Positions 54,650-63,846 of a stretch of 64,000 nucleotides of DNA are shown piece after piece. Positions within the stretch are counted from its first letter, which is position 1; each line of letters starts with the position of its first letter. The position numbers and the translations under genes are program-made. The notes beneath the pieces were generated by a model. The model was not told where the DNA came from. It made no database searches and worked only from the letters and a program-made list of their open reading frames with translations. Location of the stretch: the NCBI GenBank assembly GCA_002937895.1, contig PTKV01000002.1, forward strand, positions 1 through 64,000, given 5' to 3'. The stretch is from Alphaproteobacteria bacterium MarineAlpha5_Bin9. GTDB taxonomy: Bacteria; Pseudomonadota; Alphaproteobacteria; HIMB59; GCA-002718135.

Positions 54650-55270
54650 TTATGTGCCCATATACCTATCCCCTGCATCTCCAAGCCCTGGAACAATAAA
54701 TTTGTTATTATCCAAACCCTTATCCACCGATGTTGTAAAAATTCTTAGTTTTGGATACTTCTTTTCAATTGTTTTAATGCCTTCTGGTGCGCATAATAAG
54801 GAAACTAGCATTAAATTTGATATTTTTACCCCAGATTTTACAATAAGATTTACTGCCTCTAGAGATGAATTACCGGTAGCTAACATAGGATCTAATACTA
54901 TAAAAAGCTGCTTTTTAATTTTAGGCAATTTAAAAAGATACTCGACTGGCTTATAAGTTTGCTCATCTCTATATAAACCTATATGACCCTTTTCAGCATT
55001 TGGTAAAAATTTGATAAAGCCCTCAACCAAGCCAAGTCCTGCTCTCAAAATTGGAATTATAACAATAGGCTGGGAAACTTCTAATCCATAAGTTTTTTTC
55101 AACGGAGTGTTTATTGGTGTTTTATTAAATTTAATATAATCTAATACTTTAGAGGCTATTAAATAGCTTGTTTCATTCATAGTTTGCCTAAAAATAGGGT
55201 CAGATGTTTTTTTATTTCTTAAAATAGTTAATTTATAATCTATGAAAGAAGATTTGATTAATATAAGCAT
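54650..55270 (-). CDS. upp: Uracil phosphoribosyltransferase
   Basis: A 206-residue enzyme from the ATG at 55270; an ATG at 55285 is also in frame. It makes UMP from uracil and PRPP. Motifs are DYKLTILRNKKTSDPIFRQTMNE, VIIPILRAGLGLVEGF, VEYLFKLPK, the PRPP site VLDPMLATGNSSLEAV and the C-terminal PGLGDAGDRYMGT, which is diagnostic. It lies upstream of the BMP transporter on the same strand, supporting that this transporter takes in pyrimidines as well. Confidence 0.93.
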   Translation of the reverse strand: MLILIKSSFIDYKLTILRNKKTSDPIFRQTMNETSYLIASKVLDYIKFNKTPINTPLKKTYGLEVSQPIVIIPILRAGLGLVEGFIKFLPNAEKGHIGLYRDEQTYKPVEYLFKLPKIKKQLFIVLDPMLATGNSSLEAVNLIVKSGVKISNLMLVSLLCAPEGIKTIEKKYPKLRIFTTSVDKGLDNNKFIVPGLGDAGDRYMGT

Positions 55271-55295
55271 AATAAGAAAATACATTCTTTTTTAA

Positions 55296-55781
55296 ATGAG
55301 GGCAATATACATCTTTTTATTATTTGGTTTATTTGTATTATCAGGTTGTGCTACTGTACAAGTTGCTAAAGAAGTTACAAAAGCGACTAAAAGTATAGAA
55401 ACTTCTGTTAAAAAAATCTTAAAGTCTCCTGACGATATAGAAAAAGAAAAGGAAGTAGAAACTCAAAAAACCCAAATTTTAGAAGAAAAATCAAATGAAA
55501 CTGAAATAATTATTGAGCAAAAAAAAATTATTACTACAGATTTATTAGGTGTAGAAATAAAAGAATTAACAAAAAGAATAGGTAATCCAAACCTAATCAG
55601 AGAAGATGGAGAAATGATAGTAGTTAGATTTGATACAAGTAAGTGCAGATTATTTATTTTTATAAATTCCAACTCCAAGAATCAAGCATCAGAGTATTTT
55701 GAATTGCGAAATACCCAAGGTCAAATAATTGAAAGGAAAAAAAATATAGAAAATTGTTACAAAGAACTTTTTAACAGTTAA
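55296..55781 (+). CDS. Lipoprotein with a BamE/SmpA-like C-terminal region
   Basis: A 161-residue protein with a signal peptide and lipobox LSGC (Cys about 18). A lysine- and glutamate-rich linker follows. The end LLGVEIKELTKRIGNPNLIREDGEMIVVRFDTSKCRLFIFI has the pattern of small alphaproteobacterial lipoproteins in which a single Cys and a Gly-x-Pro-x-x-x-Arg-x-Asp-Gly segment sit in a BamE-like fold. The role is unknown. It is divergent from upp and convergent with pyc, sharing TTAA at its stop. Confidence 0.7.
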   Translation: MRAIYIFLLFGLFVLSGCATVQVAKEVTKATKSIETSVKKILKSPDDIEKEKEVETQKTQILEEKSNETEIIIEQKKIITTDLLGVEIKELTKRIGNPNLIREDGEMIVVRFDTSKCRLFIFINSNSKNQASEYFELRNTQGQIIERKKNIENCYKELFNS

Positions 55782-58700
55782 TCAATTGAAAGCAAAAGGT
55801 CTTTACTTTCTATATTATCACCAATCGAAACCTGAAGATTGGACACAATCCCGCTTTTTTCAGCAAAAATAACTGTTTCCATTTTCATTGCCTCTATAGT
55901 TATAAGTCTGTCCCCCTTTATTACCTTGTCATTGTTTTTTATGAGTATTTGGGATACTTGTCCTGGTAAAGGAGAGCCAATGTCATTTTTTGATGTCGCT
56001 TTTTTTCTCTTAAAAACTGTATTAGAAAATTCTTTATCTTCGACATCAATTGTTCTTGGTTGACCATTAAGTTCAAAAAAAACTGAACATATTCCATTTT
56101 TATCTGTTTTACTTTTTGTTAAATATCTTAATATCAAAGATTTACCTTTATCTATAATAAGGTTATATTCTTTGTCGGTCTCAGGACCATAATAAAATAA
56201 AGGAGTCGACAAAATTGACAAATCTCCATACTCCATCTTAAATTTTTTATAATCCAAAAAAACTTTTGGATACATTAAATATGAAGCAAGCTCCTCATTA
56301 GAAATATCTTTTTCAAGAATTTTTTTAAGTTTGTTTTTTTCCTTTTTAAAATCTATTTTTTTTAATTTAGATAATTCTTTTTTGCTAATTTTTTTAACAT
56401 TTTTTAATATCTTATTTTTTAACTCTTTAGGAAAGCCCCCATAAGGTATGCCAAGATCTCCTTGAAAAAATTTAATTACTGACTCAGGAAATAATAATTC
56501 TTTTTTAGAATTTAATACGTCTGAAATCTCTAAATCATTAGCAATCATAAACAACGTCATATCACCTACAACTTTAGAAGTGGGCGTTACCTTTATGATG
56601 TCTCCAAATAACTTATTAACTTCTGCATATTTTTTAGAAACTTGTCCCCATTTGTTTGCTCCTATGCCTAAGGATCTTGCCTGTTCTAGAAGGTTAGTTA
56701 ATTGACCTCCTGGCATTTGGTGAAGATAAACATCAGAACCAACCCCTTTTTCATAACTTTCAAAAGCAAAATAGTTCTTCCTAACCTCTCCCCAGTATAT
56801 AGATGCACTTCGAATAGCTTTTTCTGAAATAGATGATTTTCTTTTTGAACTATCTAAGGCTTTTAAGATAGATCCAATTGGTGGTTGTGAAGTTTGTCCA
56901 CTCATAGAATCAAAGGCTAAATCTACTATATCAGCACCAGCTTTTACAGCTGACATAATTGATGCAGAAGATGTTCCGCTGGTATCATGGGTATGAAAAT
57001 GAACAGGCAGACCAACACTATTTTTAAGCTCTTTAACTAAAATTTCTGCTGTATTTGGCTTACAAAGCCCTGCCATATCTTTAATTGCTATAATATGTGC
57101 GCCAATTTTTTTTAGTTTTTTTGCTAAATCTATATAATACTTTAAAGTATATTTTTTTTCACCTTTATTAGTAAAATCATTTGTAAAACAAATAGCTCCT
57201 TCACAAATTTTTTCATTTTTACAAACCTCTTCAATTGCAACTTGCATATTACTTGATAAATTCAAAGCATCAAAAACTCTAAAAACATCTACCCCAGCCT
57301 CTGAAGCAGTTTTAATAAAAAATTTAATGACTTCATCAGGATAGTTGGAGTACCCTACCGCATTAGAGCCTCTTAATAGCATCTGTGTTAATATATTGGG
57401 AGTTTTTGATTTTATGTCTGATATTCTTTCCCAAGGATCTTCTTTTAAAAATCTCATAGAGACATCAAAAGTTGCTCCTCCCCAGCATTCTATAGAAAAT
57501 AATTGGGAAAGATCTTTAGAATAGTAGTCACAAATGTTGGTTATATCCTGCTTTCTAAATCTTGTTGCCAGAAGTGACTGATGCGCATCTCTCATTGTTG
57601 TGTCTGTAACTAAAACTTCATTTAGAGATTTAATATATTTTATAAATTTTAACGGTTTGTATTTTTTTAATAGCTCTGGATAGTTTTTTTTATTTTTTCC
57701 GTTTTCCGAAGTAGGAACACTGGGTTCAATAAAGTTTTCTGGTATTGGTCTACCAGAAACTTCTTTATTTTCATTCACTATTATATTTCCTAAATATGAT
57801 ATTAGCTTTGATGCTCTATCTTTTTTACTTGAATAATTATAAAGGCTTTTGTTTGAATCAATAAAATTAGTATTGTAATTAAAATTAACAAAATTTTTGT
57901 TATTTATTAGGGACTCTAAAAAAATTAAATTTGTTTTTACACCTCTTATTCTAAATTCCCTAAGGGCTCTATCCATTCTTTTTTGGCATTCTTCCAAGTT
58001 TTTTGCCCAAGAAGTAATCTTTACTAAAAGTGAGTCGTAATAAGGCGTAACTAATGCTCCAACAGCTGCCGTTCCAGCATCTAACCTTATTCCAAAGCCT
58101 GAAGCAGACCTATATGCAATAATTTTTCCATAATCTGGCAAGAAATCATTTCTTGGATCTTCTGTTGTTATTCTGCATTGTATAGCGTGTCCATTTATTT
58201 TTATGTTTTGCTGCTTTGGAAGCTCAGATACTGATCCTATTTTTTTTCCTTCAGCTATTTTAATTTGAGCTTTAACTATATCTATTCCTGTAACTTGTTC
58301 TGTTACAGTATGTTCAACCTGAATTCTTGGATTTACCTCAATAAAATAAAACTTATTTTTTTTCTTATCAATTAAAAATTCAATTGTTCCAGCGCCATTA
58401 TAATTAACACTTTTTACAAGTTTAATCGCTGATTGGTACAAAGAATTTTTAATTGATTCATTTAAGTAGTTTGCGGGAGCTCTTTCAATTATTTTTTGAT
58501 GTCTTCTTTGTAAAGAACAATCTCTTTCATACAAATGAACTACACTTCCATGTTTGTCGGCCAAGATTTGCACTTCTACATGGGCAGCGTCCTCGATATA
58601 TTTCTCCAAAAATACTTCATCGTTTCCAAATGCTTTTTTAGATTCATTTTGTGCACTTAAAATTTTATTAACAGCATCTTTTAGCGAATGAATAACTCTC

Positions 58701-59209
58701 ATTCCTCTGCCTCCACCTCCCCAATTAGCTTTTACAATGAGGGGTAGGCCTATTTTTCTTATGGCATTTTTAATTGAAGATGCATTTTTTGATTTTATTG
58801 ATATTGAATTAATTGTGTTTATTTTTAATTTTTTAGCAATTTTTTTTGCTTCAGTTTTGTTTCCAAGCTTCTGAAGAACTGTTTTGTTTGGACCAATAAA
58901 AATAATATTGTTTTTTTCACAAATTTTTGCAAAATCAGGATTTTCTGATAAAAATCCATAACCAGGGTGTATAGCGTCAACTTTAGATTCCTTAGCAATT
59001 TTTATTATGGAGTCTGCGTTCAAATATGCTTGTATTGGGCCCTTGTTGTCTCCAATTAAATAACTTTCATCAGTTTTAAATCTATGAAGAGCAAATCTAT
59101 CCTCTTTCGAATAAATTGAAACTGTCTTAATTCCCAATTCTTCTGCAGCTCGAAAGACTCTAATTGCAATTTCACTTCTATTTGCTACTAAAACTTTATT
59201 TATTTTCAT
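55778..59209 (-). CDS. pyc: Pyruvate carboxylase
   Basis: A 1143-residue biotin enzyme carboxylating pyruvate to oxaloacetate. The ATG at 59209 gives KINKVLVANRSEIAIRVFRAAEELG; an alternative ATG is 27 bases upstream. The biotin carboxylase domain (1-450) has KANWGGGGRGMRV and VEVQILADKHGSVVHLYERDCSLQRRHQK; the carboxyltransferase domain (about 530-800) has VTDTTMRDAHQSLLATRFR and HFHTHDTSGT; the last domain has the biotin site IEAMKMET with K about 1109. It overlaps nth by 14 bases and is an anaplerotic enzyme, useful when acetate or pyruvate are carbon sources. Confidence 0.95.
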   Translation of the reverse strand: MKINKVLVANRSEIAIRVFRAAEELGIKTVSIYSKEDRFALHRFKTDESYLIGDNKGPIQAYLNADSIIKIAKESKVDAIHPGYGFLSENPDFAKICEKNNIIFIGPNKTVLQKLGNKTEAKKIAKKLKINTINSISIKSKNASSIKNAIRKIGLPLIVKANWGGGGRGMRVIHSLKDAVNKILSAQNESKKAFGNDEVFLEKYIEDAAHVEVQILADKHGSVVHLYERDCSLQRRHQKIIERAPANYLNESIKNSLYQSAIKLVKSVNYNGAGTIEFLIDKKKNKFYFIEVNPRIQVEHTVTEQVTGIDIVKAQIKIAEGKKIGSVSELPKQQNIKINGHAIQCRITTEDPRNDFLPDYGKIIAYRSASGFGIRLDAGTAAVGALVTPYYDSLLVKITSWAKNLEECQKRMDRALREFRIRGVKTNLIFLESLINNKNFVNFNYNTNFIDSNKSLYNYSSKKDRASKLISYLGNIIVNENKEVSGRPIPENFIEPSVPTSENGKNKKNYPELLKKYKPLKFIKYIKSLNEVLVTDTTMRDAHQSLLATRFRKQDITNICDYYSKDLSQLFSIECWGGATFDVSMRFLKEDPWERISDIKSKTPNILTQMLLRGSNAVGYSNYPDEVIKFFIKTASEAGVDVFRVFDALNLSSNMQVAIEEVCKNEKICEGAICFTNDFTNKGEKKYTLKYYIDLAKKLKKIGAHIIAIKDMAGLCKPNTAEILVKELKNSVGLPVHFHTHDTSGTSSASIMSAVKAGADIVDLAFDSMSGQTSQPPIGSILKALDSSKRKSSISEKAIRSASIYWGEVRKNYFAFESYEKGVGSDVYLHQMPGGQLTNLLEQARSLGIGANKWGQVSKKYAEVNKLFGDIIKVTPTSKVVGDMTLFMIANDLEISDVLNSKKELLFPESVIKFFQGDLGIPYGGFPKELKNKILKNVKKISKKELSKLKKIDFKKEKNKLKKILEKDISNEELASYLMYPKVFLDYKKFKMEYGDLSILSTPLFYYGPETDKEYNLIIDKGKSLILRYLTKSKTDKNGICSVFFELNGQPRTIDVEDKEFSNTVFKRKKATSKNDIGSPLPGQVSQILIKNNDKVIKGDRLITIEAMKMETVIFAEKSGIVSNLQVSIGDNIESKDLLLSID

Positions 59210-59843
59210 AATTAATTTTTTTACTCTTATACTCACATAGTTTAATTAGTGAACAATTATCACATTTTGGTTTTATTGCCTTACAAGTTTTTCTTCCATG
59301 CAAAATTAGTAAATGATGAGCGCTTTTTAGCCATTTTTTTGGAATTATAGATTCTAGTTTAGATTGGGTGTCATCAGGGTTATTGGTTTTAACTAGGCCA
59401 ATTCTATTAGAAACTCTATAAACATGCGTATCTACAGCTACACGAGGAATATTCAAAATTTCATTTTGAAATACACTTGCTGTTTTGTTGCCCACACCGG
59501 GCAAGCTAATTAGTTGATTAAATGCGCTTGGTATTTTAGAGTTATATTTGTCCACAAGTATTTTAGACAAAGATATTATATTTTTCGACTTATTGTTAAA
59601 CAAACCTATAGTTTTTATGTGGCTTTTTAATTTTTTTTCTCCTAAATTAATCATTGCTTCTGGTGTTTTTACTTTTCTAAAAAGATCAAAAGTGGCAAGA
59701 TTTACTGATTTATCTGTAGATTGTGCTGATAAGATAACTGAAACTAGAAATGTGTAAGGGTTTTTATATTTTAGCTCAGTTTTGGGCTGTGATATATCAT
59801 TTGATAGTTTTTTAAAAATTTTATCTATTTTTAGATTGTGCAT
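59196..59843 (-). CDS. nth: Endonuclease III
   Basis: A 215-residue DNA glycosylase/AP lyase for oxidised pyrimidines. The helix-hairpin-helix and catalytic lysine are in LPGVGNKTASVFQNEILNIPRVAVDTHVYRVSNRIGL (catalytic aspartate in VDTHV), and the four cysteines of the 4Fe-4S cluster are in CKAIKPKCDNCSLIKLC. It comes between dapB and pyc in the minus-strand run; an ATG start is clear. Confidence 0.94.
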   Translation of the reverse strand: MHNLKIDKIFKKLSNDISQPKTELKYKNPYTFLVSVILSAQSTDKSVNLATFDLFRKVKTPEAMINLGEKKLKSHIKTIGLFNNKSKNIISLSKILVDKYNSKIPSAFNQLISLPGVGNKTASVFQNEILNIPRVAVDTHVYRVSNRIGLVKTNNPDDTQSKLESIIPKKWLKSAHHLLILHGRKTCKAIKPKCDNCSLIKLCEYKSKKINYENK

Positions 59844-59876
59844 ATAAAATTAAATTAAAGAATAATTAAAAATTTA

Positions 59877-60620
59877 TTAAAAAAGATCTTTCATATTGAA
59901 AAATCCTTTTTCTTTCTTAGAAAGAAAAATAACTGCTTTTATGGCTCCTTCAACAAAAATAGATCTGTTATTAGCTTTGTGATAAAGATCTATTCTATCA
60001 TTGGCTCCTATAAAACTAACATTATGCTCTCCAGCAATTTCACCGCCTCTTGTAACAGAAAAACCGATATTTCCTTTTTTCCTAACACTGCTTTTTTGGG
60101 TTCGATCTAAAACCTTTACCTTTTCAAAATTTGTTTTTCTTCCTTTAGCAGCATATTGACCAAGAGAAAGAGCAGTGCCAGATGGCGCATCTTTTTTATG
60201 TTTGTGATGTGTTTCAGATATTTCAATATCATAGTCAGATTTATCTAATATTGAAGCTACCTGTTGAACTAAACTAAAAAGAAGATTTACCCCAAGACTC
60301 ATATTCGAAGAATATAAAATTGGTATTTTTTTTGAAGCATTTTTTAACAAACTATATTCTTTTTGATTAAGACCAGTAGTTCCTATGACAAGACTGGTTT
60401 TATGTAAAAGAGCTAATTTTAAATTATTTTTAATTGCATTTGTAGATGAAAAATCAATTACTATATCTGCTTTTTTAAAAATCTTATTTATAAAATTTTT
60501 GTCATTTTTAACATCAAAACCACCAACAAAATTTATTTGTTTGTGATTGCTAACTTTTCTTGTTAACTCTTGGCCCATTCTGCCTAGACATCCTGCTATA
60601 GCAACTTTAATTTTTTTCAT
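59877..60620 (-). CDS. dapB: 4-hydroxy-tetrahydrodipicolinate reductase
   Basis: A 247-residue enzyme in lysine and diaminopimelate synthesis. The nucleotide-binding motif is KVAIAGCLGRMGQEL, with VIGTTGLNQ and IPILYSSNMSLGVNLLF, and the catalytic ETHHKHKKDAPSGTALSLG is intact. It lies between dnaJ and nth, 40 bases after dnaJ; this linkage with dnaKJ is known in SAR11-like genomes. Confidence 0.94.
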   Translation of the reverse strand: MKKIKVAIAGCLGRMGQELTRKVSNHKQINFVGGFDVKNDKNFINKIFKKADIVIDFSSTNAIKNNLKLALLHKTSLVIGTTGLNQKEYSLLKNASKKIPILYSSNMSLGVNLLFSLVQQVASILDKSDYDIEISETHHKHKKDAPSGTALSLGQYAAKGRKTNFEKVKVLDRTQKSSVRKKGNIGFSVTRGGEIAGEHNVSFIGANDRIDLYHKANNRSIFVEGAIKAVIFLSKKEKGFFNMKDLF

Positions 60621-60660
60621 ATTAATGCATATACTTTGGAGATCGCCAATTGAAAAGAGA

Positions 60661-61809
60661 TTAAGTTAAATCCTCCCAAACTTCCTTTAATTTTGAAAAA
60701 AAACTTTGTGATTTTGGGCTGTGTGCTTTGGATGTGCCGCCTTCTTTTTCGAACTCTCTTAATATATCTTTTTGTTTATTTGTAAGGTTTATAGGAACTT
60801 CTACACTAGTTTCAACATACATATCTCCCCTAGATTTTTGTTGTAAAATAGTCATTCCCTTACCTTTAAGTCTAAATCGTGTTTCTGATTGAGTTCCTGG
60901 GGGAATGGTTAAAATAGCTTTTTTACCTTCAATAGTTGGAACTTCGATCTCTCCTCCTAAAATTGCTTGAGTAACTGAAATAGGGATATTACAAAACAAA
61001 TTTTCCTCTTCGCGCTCAAATAATTTATCTTTCTTAACATCAACAAAAATATATAAATCACCATTCGAAGCGCCCTTTAAACCTGGCTCCCCCTCACCAG
61101 TTACTCTAATTCTTGTTCCAGTATCAACACCAGGTGGGATATTTATAGAAATAGTCTTTTGCTTTTTAGTTCTTCCTGTTCCACTACATTTTAAACATGG
61201 GTTACGTATAGTAGCTCCTTCTCCTCCACAATTTGGGCAGCTTCTTTCAATAGAAAAAAATCCTGAACTTGATCTGACTTTTCCATAACCATTACACGTG
61301 GTGCAGGTAGAAGGGCCTGATCCATCTGCGCTGGCTGTTCCTTTGCACTTTGTGCATTTTATATGGGTTGGTATTCTAATTTGAGTTTTTCTCCCGCTAA
61401 AAGCATCATTTAACGCAATTGACATATTATAGCGAAGATCACTTCCCTTTTGAGGCCCATTTCTTCTTGCTGAAGAGCTAAAACCTTCGCCGAAAAAATC
61501 TTCAAAAATTGAATTAAAATCAGAAAAATTGAAACTACTAGCAAAGTCATCAAACCCCCTAAAACCTCCGCCCATGTTTCCTTGTCTAAATGCATCGTGA
61601 CCATATTGATCGTATGCATTTTTTTTATTAGGATCTTTTAATATTTCATATGCAGCACTTATTTCTTTAAATTTTTTTTCTGCATTCACATCCCCTTTGT
61701 TTTGATCGGGATGATACTTCATTGCTAGTTTTCTATAGGACTTTTTAATTTCTTCTTGGGATGAGTCTTTAGAAACACCTAGTATTTCATAAAGATCTTT
61801 ATCAGACAT
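60661..61809 (-). CDS. dnaJ: Chaperone protein DnaJ
   Basis: A 382-residue Hsp40 of type I. The J domain (1-70) has KYHPDQNKG with HPD, then a Gly/Phe region (GGGFRGFDDFASSFNF). The zinc domain has four repeats: CTKCKGTA, CTTCNGYG, CPNCGGEG and CLKCSGTG. The C-terminal domain has the typical LTIPPGTQ segment. It stimulates DnaK ATPase. It lies 31 bases after dnaK, so both genes share the RpoH-like promoter. Confidence 0.96.
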   Translation of the reverse strand: MSDKDLYEILGVSKDSSQEEIKKSYRKLAMKYHPDQNKGDVNAEKKFKEISAAYEILKDPNKKNAYDQYGHDAFRQGNMGGGFRGFDDFASSFNFSDFNSIFEDFFGEGFSSSARRNGPQKGSDLRYNMSIALNDAFSGRKTQIRIPTHIKCTKCKGTASADGSGPSTCTTCNGYGKVRSSSGFFSIERSCPNCGGEGATIRNPCLKCSGTGRTKKQKTISINIPPGVDTGTRIRVTGEGEPGLKGASNGDLYIFVDVKKDKLFEREEENLFCNIPISVTQAILGGEIEVPTIEGKKAILTIPPGTQSETRFRLKGKGMTILQQKSRGDMYVETSVEVPINLTNKQKDILREFEKEGGTSKAHSPKSQSFFSKLKEVWEDLT

Positions 61810-61840
61810 AAATATTTTTTTTAATTATATCTAAGTATTA

Positions 61841-63763
61841 TCATTTTTTATTTTCGTCAACTTCTTCAAAATCTGCGTCAACCACCTTATCATCTTTTTT
61901 TTCTGCAGAGTCTCCATCATTGTCTTTTGTGTTTTCTTGAGGGGCTCCTTGATCTGGTGGTGTTTGCTTATAAATCGCCTCTCCGAGCTTTAATGATGAC
62001 TGAACCAATTTTTCAGTCTTTTCTTTTATCTCTTCAAGATTTTCGCCATCCTTAGCTTTTTTTAAACCCTCTAAATCGTTGTTAATATTTTGTTTATCCT
62101 GATCAGAAATTTTATCGCCGTGTTCTTTAATGTTTTTTTCGGTTTGGTGTACTAGGCTATCAGCTTGATTTTTTGCATCAACCAAATCTCTTTTTTTCTT
62201 GTCAGATTCCGCATTTTGCTCTGCTTCTTTTACCATTTTTTCAATTTCTTCATTTGATAAACCTCCAGAAGCCTGGATTTTAATTTGTTGTTCTTTTCCT
62301 GTTGCTTTATCTTTTGCAGAAACATTAACTATACCGTTAGCATCAATATCAAAGGTTACTTCTATCTGGGGCATGCCTCTTGGAGCAGGGGGAATGCCAA
62401 CTAAATCAAATTGACCTAAAAGCTTATTATCGCTAGCCATCTCTCTTTCACCTTGAAACACTCTTATTGTTACAGCATTTTGGTTATCTTCAGCAGTTGA
62501 AAATACTTGGCTTTTCTTGGTGGGGATTGTAGTATTTTTATCAATTAGTCTCGTAAAAACACCACCTAAAGTTTCAATACCTAAAGATAAAGGTGTAACA
62601 TCTAACAGCAAAACATCTTTTACATCTCCCTGAAGAACACCTGCTTGAATAGCTGCGCCGGAAGCCACTACTTCATCCGGATTAACTCCTCTGCTTGGCT
62701 CTTTACCAAAAAAATTTTTTACTGTTTCAATTACTTTTGGCATTCTTGTCATACCTCCTACTAATATAATTTCACTTATATCAGAGGCTTTTAAACCAGC
62801 ATCTTTAAGAGCTGTCTCACAAGGTTTAATGGTTTTAGAAATTAGTTGCTCTATAACAGCTTCTAATTTTGCTCTTGAAAGTTTAATGTTTAAATGTTTT
62901 GGGCCAGATTGATCAGCTGTAACAAAGGGTAGATTAACTTCTGTTTCAGTGCTGCTTGATAATTCTATTTTAGCTTTTTCAGCGGCCTCTTTTAATCTTT
63001 GTAAAGCAAGTTTATCTTTTCTTAAGTCAACGCCATTATCCTTTTTAAACTCATCAGCTAAATAGTTTATTATTTCTAGGTCAAAATCTTCTCCTCCAAG
63101 ATGTGTATCTCCATTAGTAGATTTTACTTCAAAAACTCCGTCCCCAATTTCTAAAATTGAAATATCAAATGTTCCCCCGCCTAGATCATATACTGCAACT
63201 GTTCCTGATTTTTTTTTATCAAGACCATAAGCTAAAGCTGCGGCTGTAGGTTCATTAATAATTCTTAAAACTTCTAGTCCAGCAATTTTGCCTGCATCTT
63301 TTGTTGCCTGTCTTTGAGAGTCATTAAAATAAGCTGGCACTGTAATTACAGCTTGAGTAACTTTCTGACCTAAATAACTTTCAGCGGTTTCTTTCATTTT
63401 TTGAAGAATAAAGGCGCTAAGTTGGCTTGGGCTATACTTTTCTCCTCTAGATTCAACCCAAGCATCGCCATTATCTCCTTTGATTATTTTAAATGGGGTA
63501 AGGCTTAAGTCTTTTTTAATACTTTGATCATCAAAATTTCTTCCTATTAATCTTTTTATAGCAAAGAGGGTGTTTTCGGGATTTGTAACAGCTTGTCTTT
63601 TTGCGGATTGGCCAATTAACCTTTCTTTTTTATCAGTAAAAGCAACCATAGAAGGTGTTGTTCTTGAGCCCTCAGCATTTTGTATTACCTTTGCCTCTTT
63701 TCCCTCCATAACTGCAATACAAGAATTTGTTGTACCTAAATCTATTCCTATAACTTTGCTCAT
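61841..63763 (-). CDS. dnaK: Chaperone protein DnaK (Hsp70)
   Basis: A 640-residue Hsp70. The N-terminus has [17 protein letters not shown], then [15 protein letters not shown], the interdomain linker [19 protein letters not shown] and the C-terminal tail [14 protein letters not shown]. It folds and rescues proteins with DnaJ and GrpE. The ribosome-binding site AAAGGAA is good and a candidate RpoH promoter lies at 63800-63827, beyond the grpE stop. So it may be transcribed on its own as well as from grpE. Confidence 0.97.
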   Translation of the reverse strand: MSKVIGIDLGTTNSCIAVMEGKEAKVIQNAEGSRTTPSMVAFTDKKERLIGQSAKRQAVTNPENTLFAIKRLIGRNFDDQSIKKDLSLTPFKIIKGDNGDAWVESRGEKYSPSQLSAFILQKMKETAESYLGQKVTQAVITVPAYFNDSQRQATKDAGKIAGLEVLRIINEPTAAALAYGLDKKKSGTVAVYDLGGGTFDISILEIGDGVFEVKSTNGDTHLGGEDFDLEIINYLADEFKKDNGVDLRKDKLALQRLKEAAEKAKIELSSSTETEVNLPFVTADQSGPKHLNIKLSRAKLEAVIEQLISKTIKPCETALKDAGLKASDISEIILVGGMTRMPKVIETVKNFFGKEPSRGVNPDEVVASGAAIQAGVLQGDVKDVLLLDVTPLSLGIETLGGVFTRLIDKNTTIPTKKSQVFSTAEDNQNAVTIRVFQGEREMASDNKLLGQFDLVGIPPAPRGMPQIEVTFDIDANGIVNVSAKDKATGKEQQIKIQASGGLSNEEIEKMVKEAEQNAESDKKKRDLVDAKNQADSLVHQTEKNIKEHGDKISDQDKQNINNDLEGLKKAKDGENLEEIKEKTEKLVQSSLKLGEAIYKQTPPDQGAPQENTKDNDGDSAEKKDDKVVDADFEEVDENKK

Positions 63764-63799
63764 ATAATTGAATTCCTTTGTTTTTATCTTAGAACTTAC

Positions 63800-63827
63800 A
63801 TATGGGGAGTAAAAATTATTTTACAAC
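63800..63827 (-). promoter_or_regulatory. Candidate RpoH (sigma-32) promoter of dnaK
   Basis: On the minus strand GTTGTAA is followed by 13 bases and CCCCATAT, which fits the sigma-32 consensus (CTTGAA-N13-CCCCATNT) with an exact -10. It lies about 40-65 bases before dnaK and after the stop of grpE. Confidence 0.7.
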
Positions 63828-63846
63828 CATTTGTTTGATATTGTTG

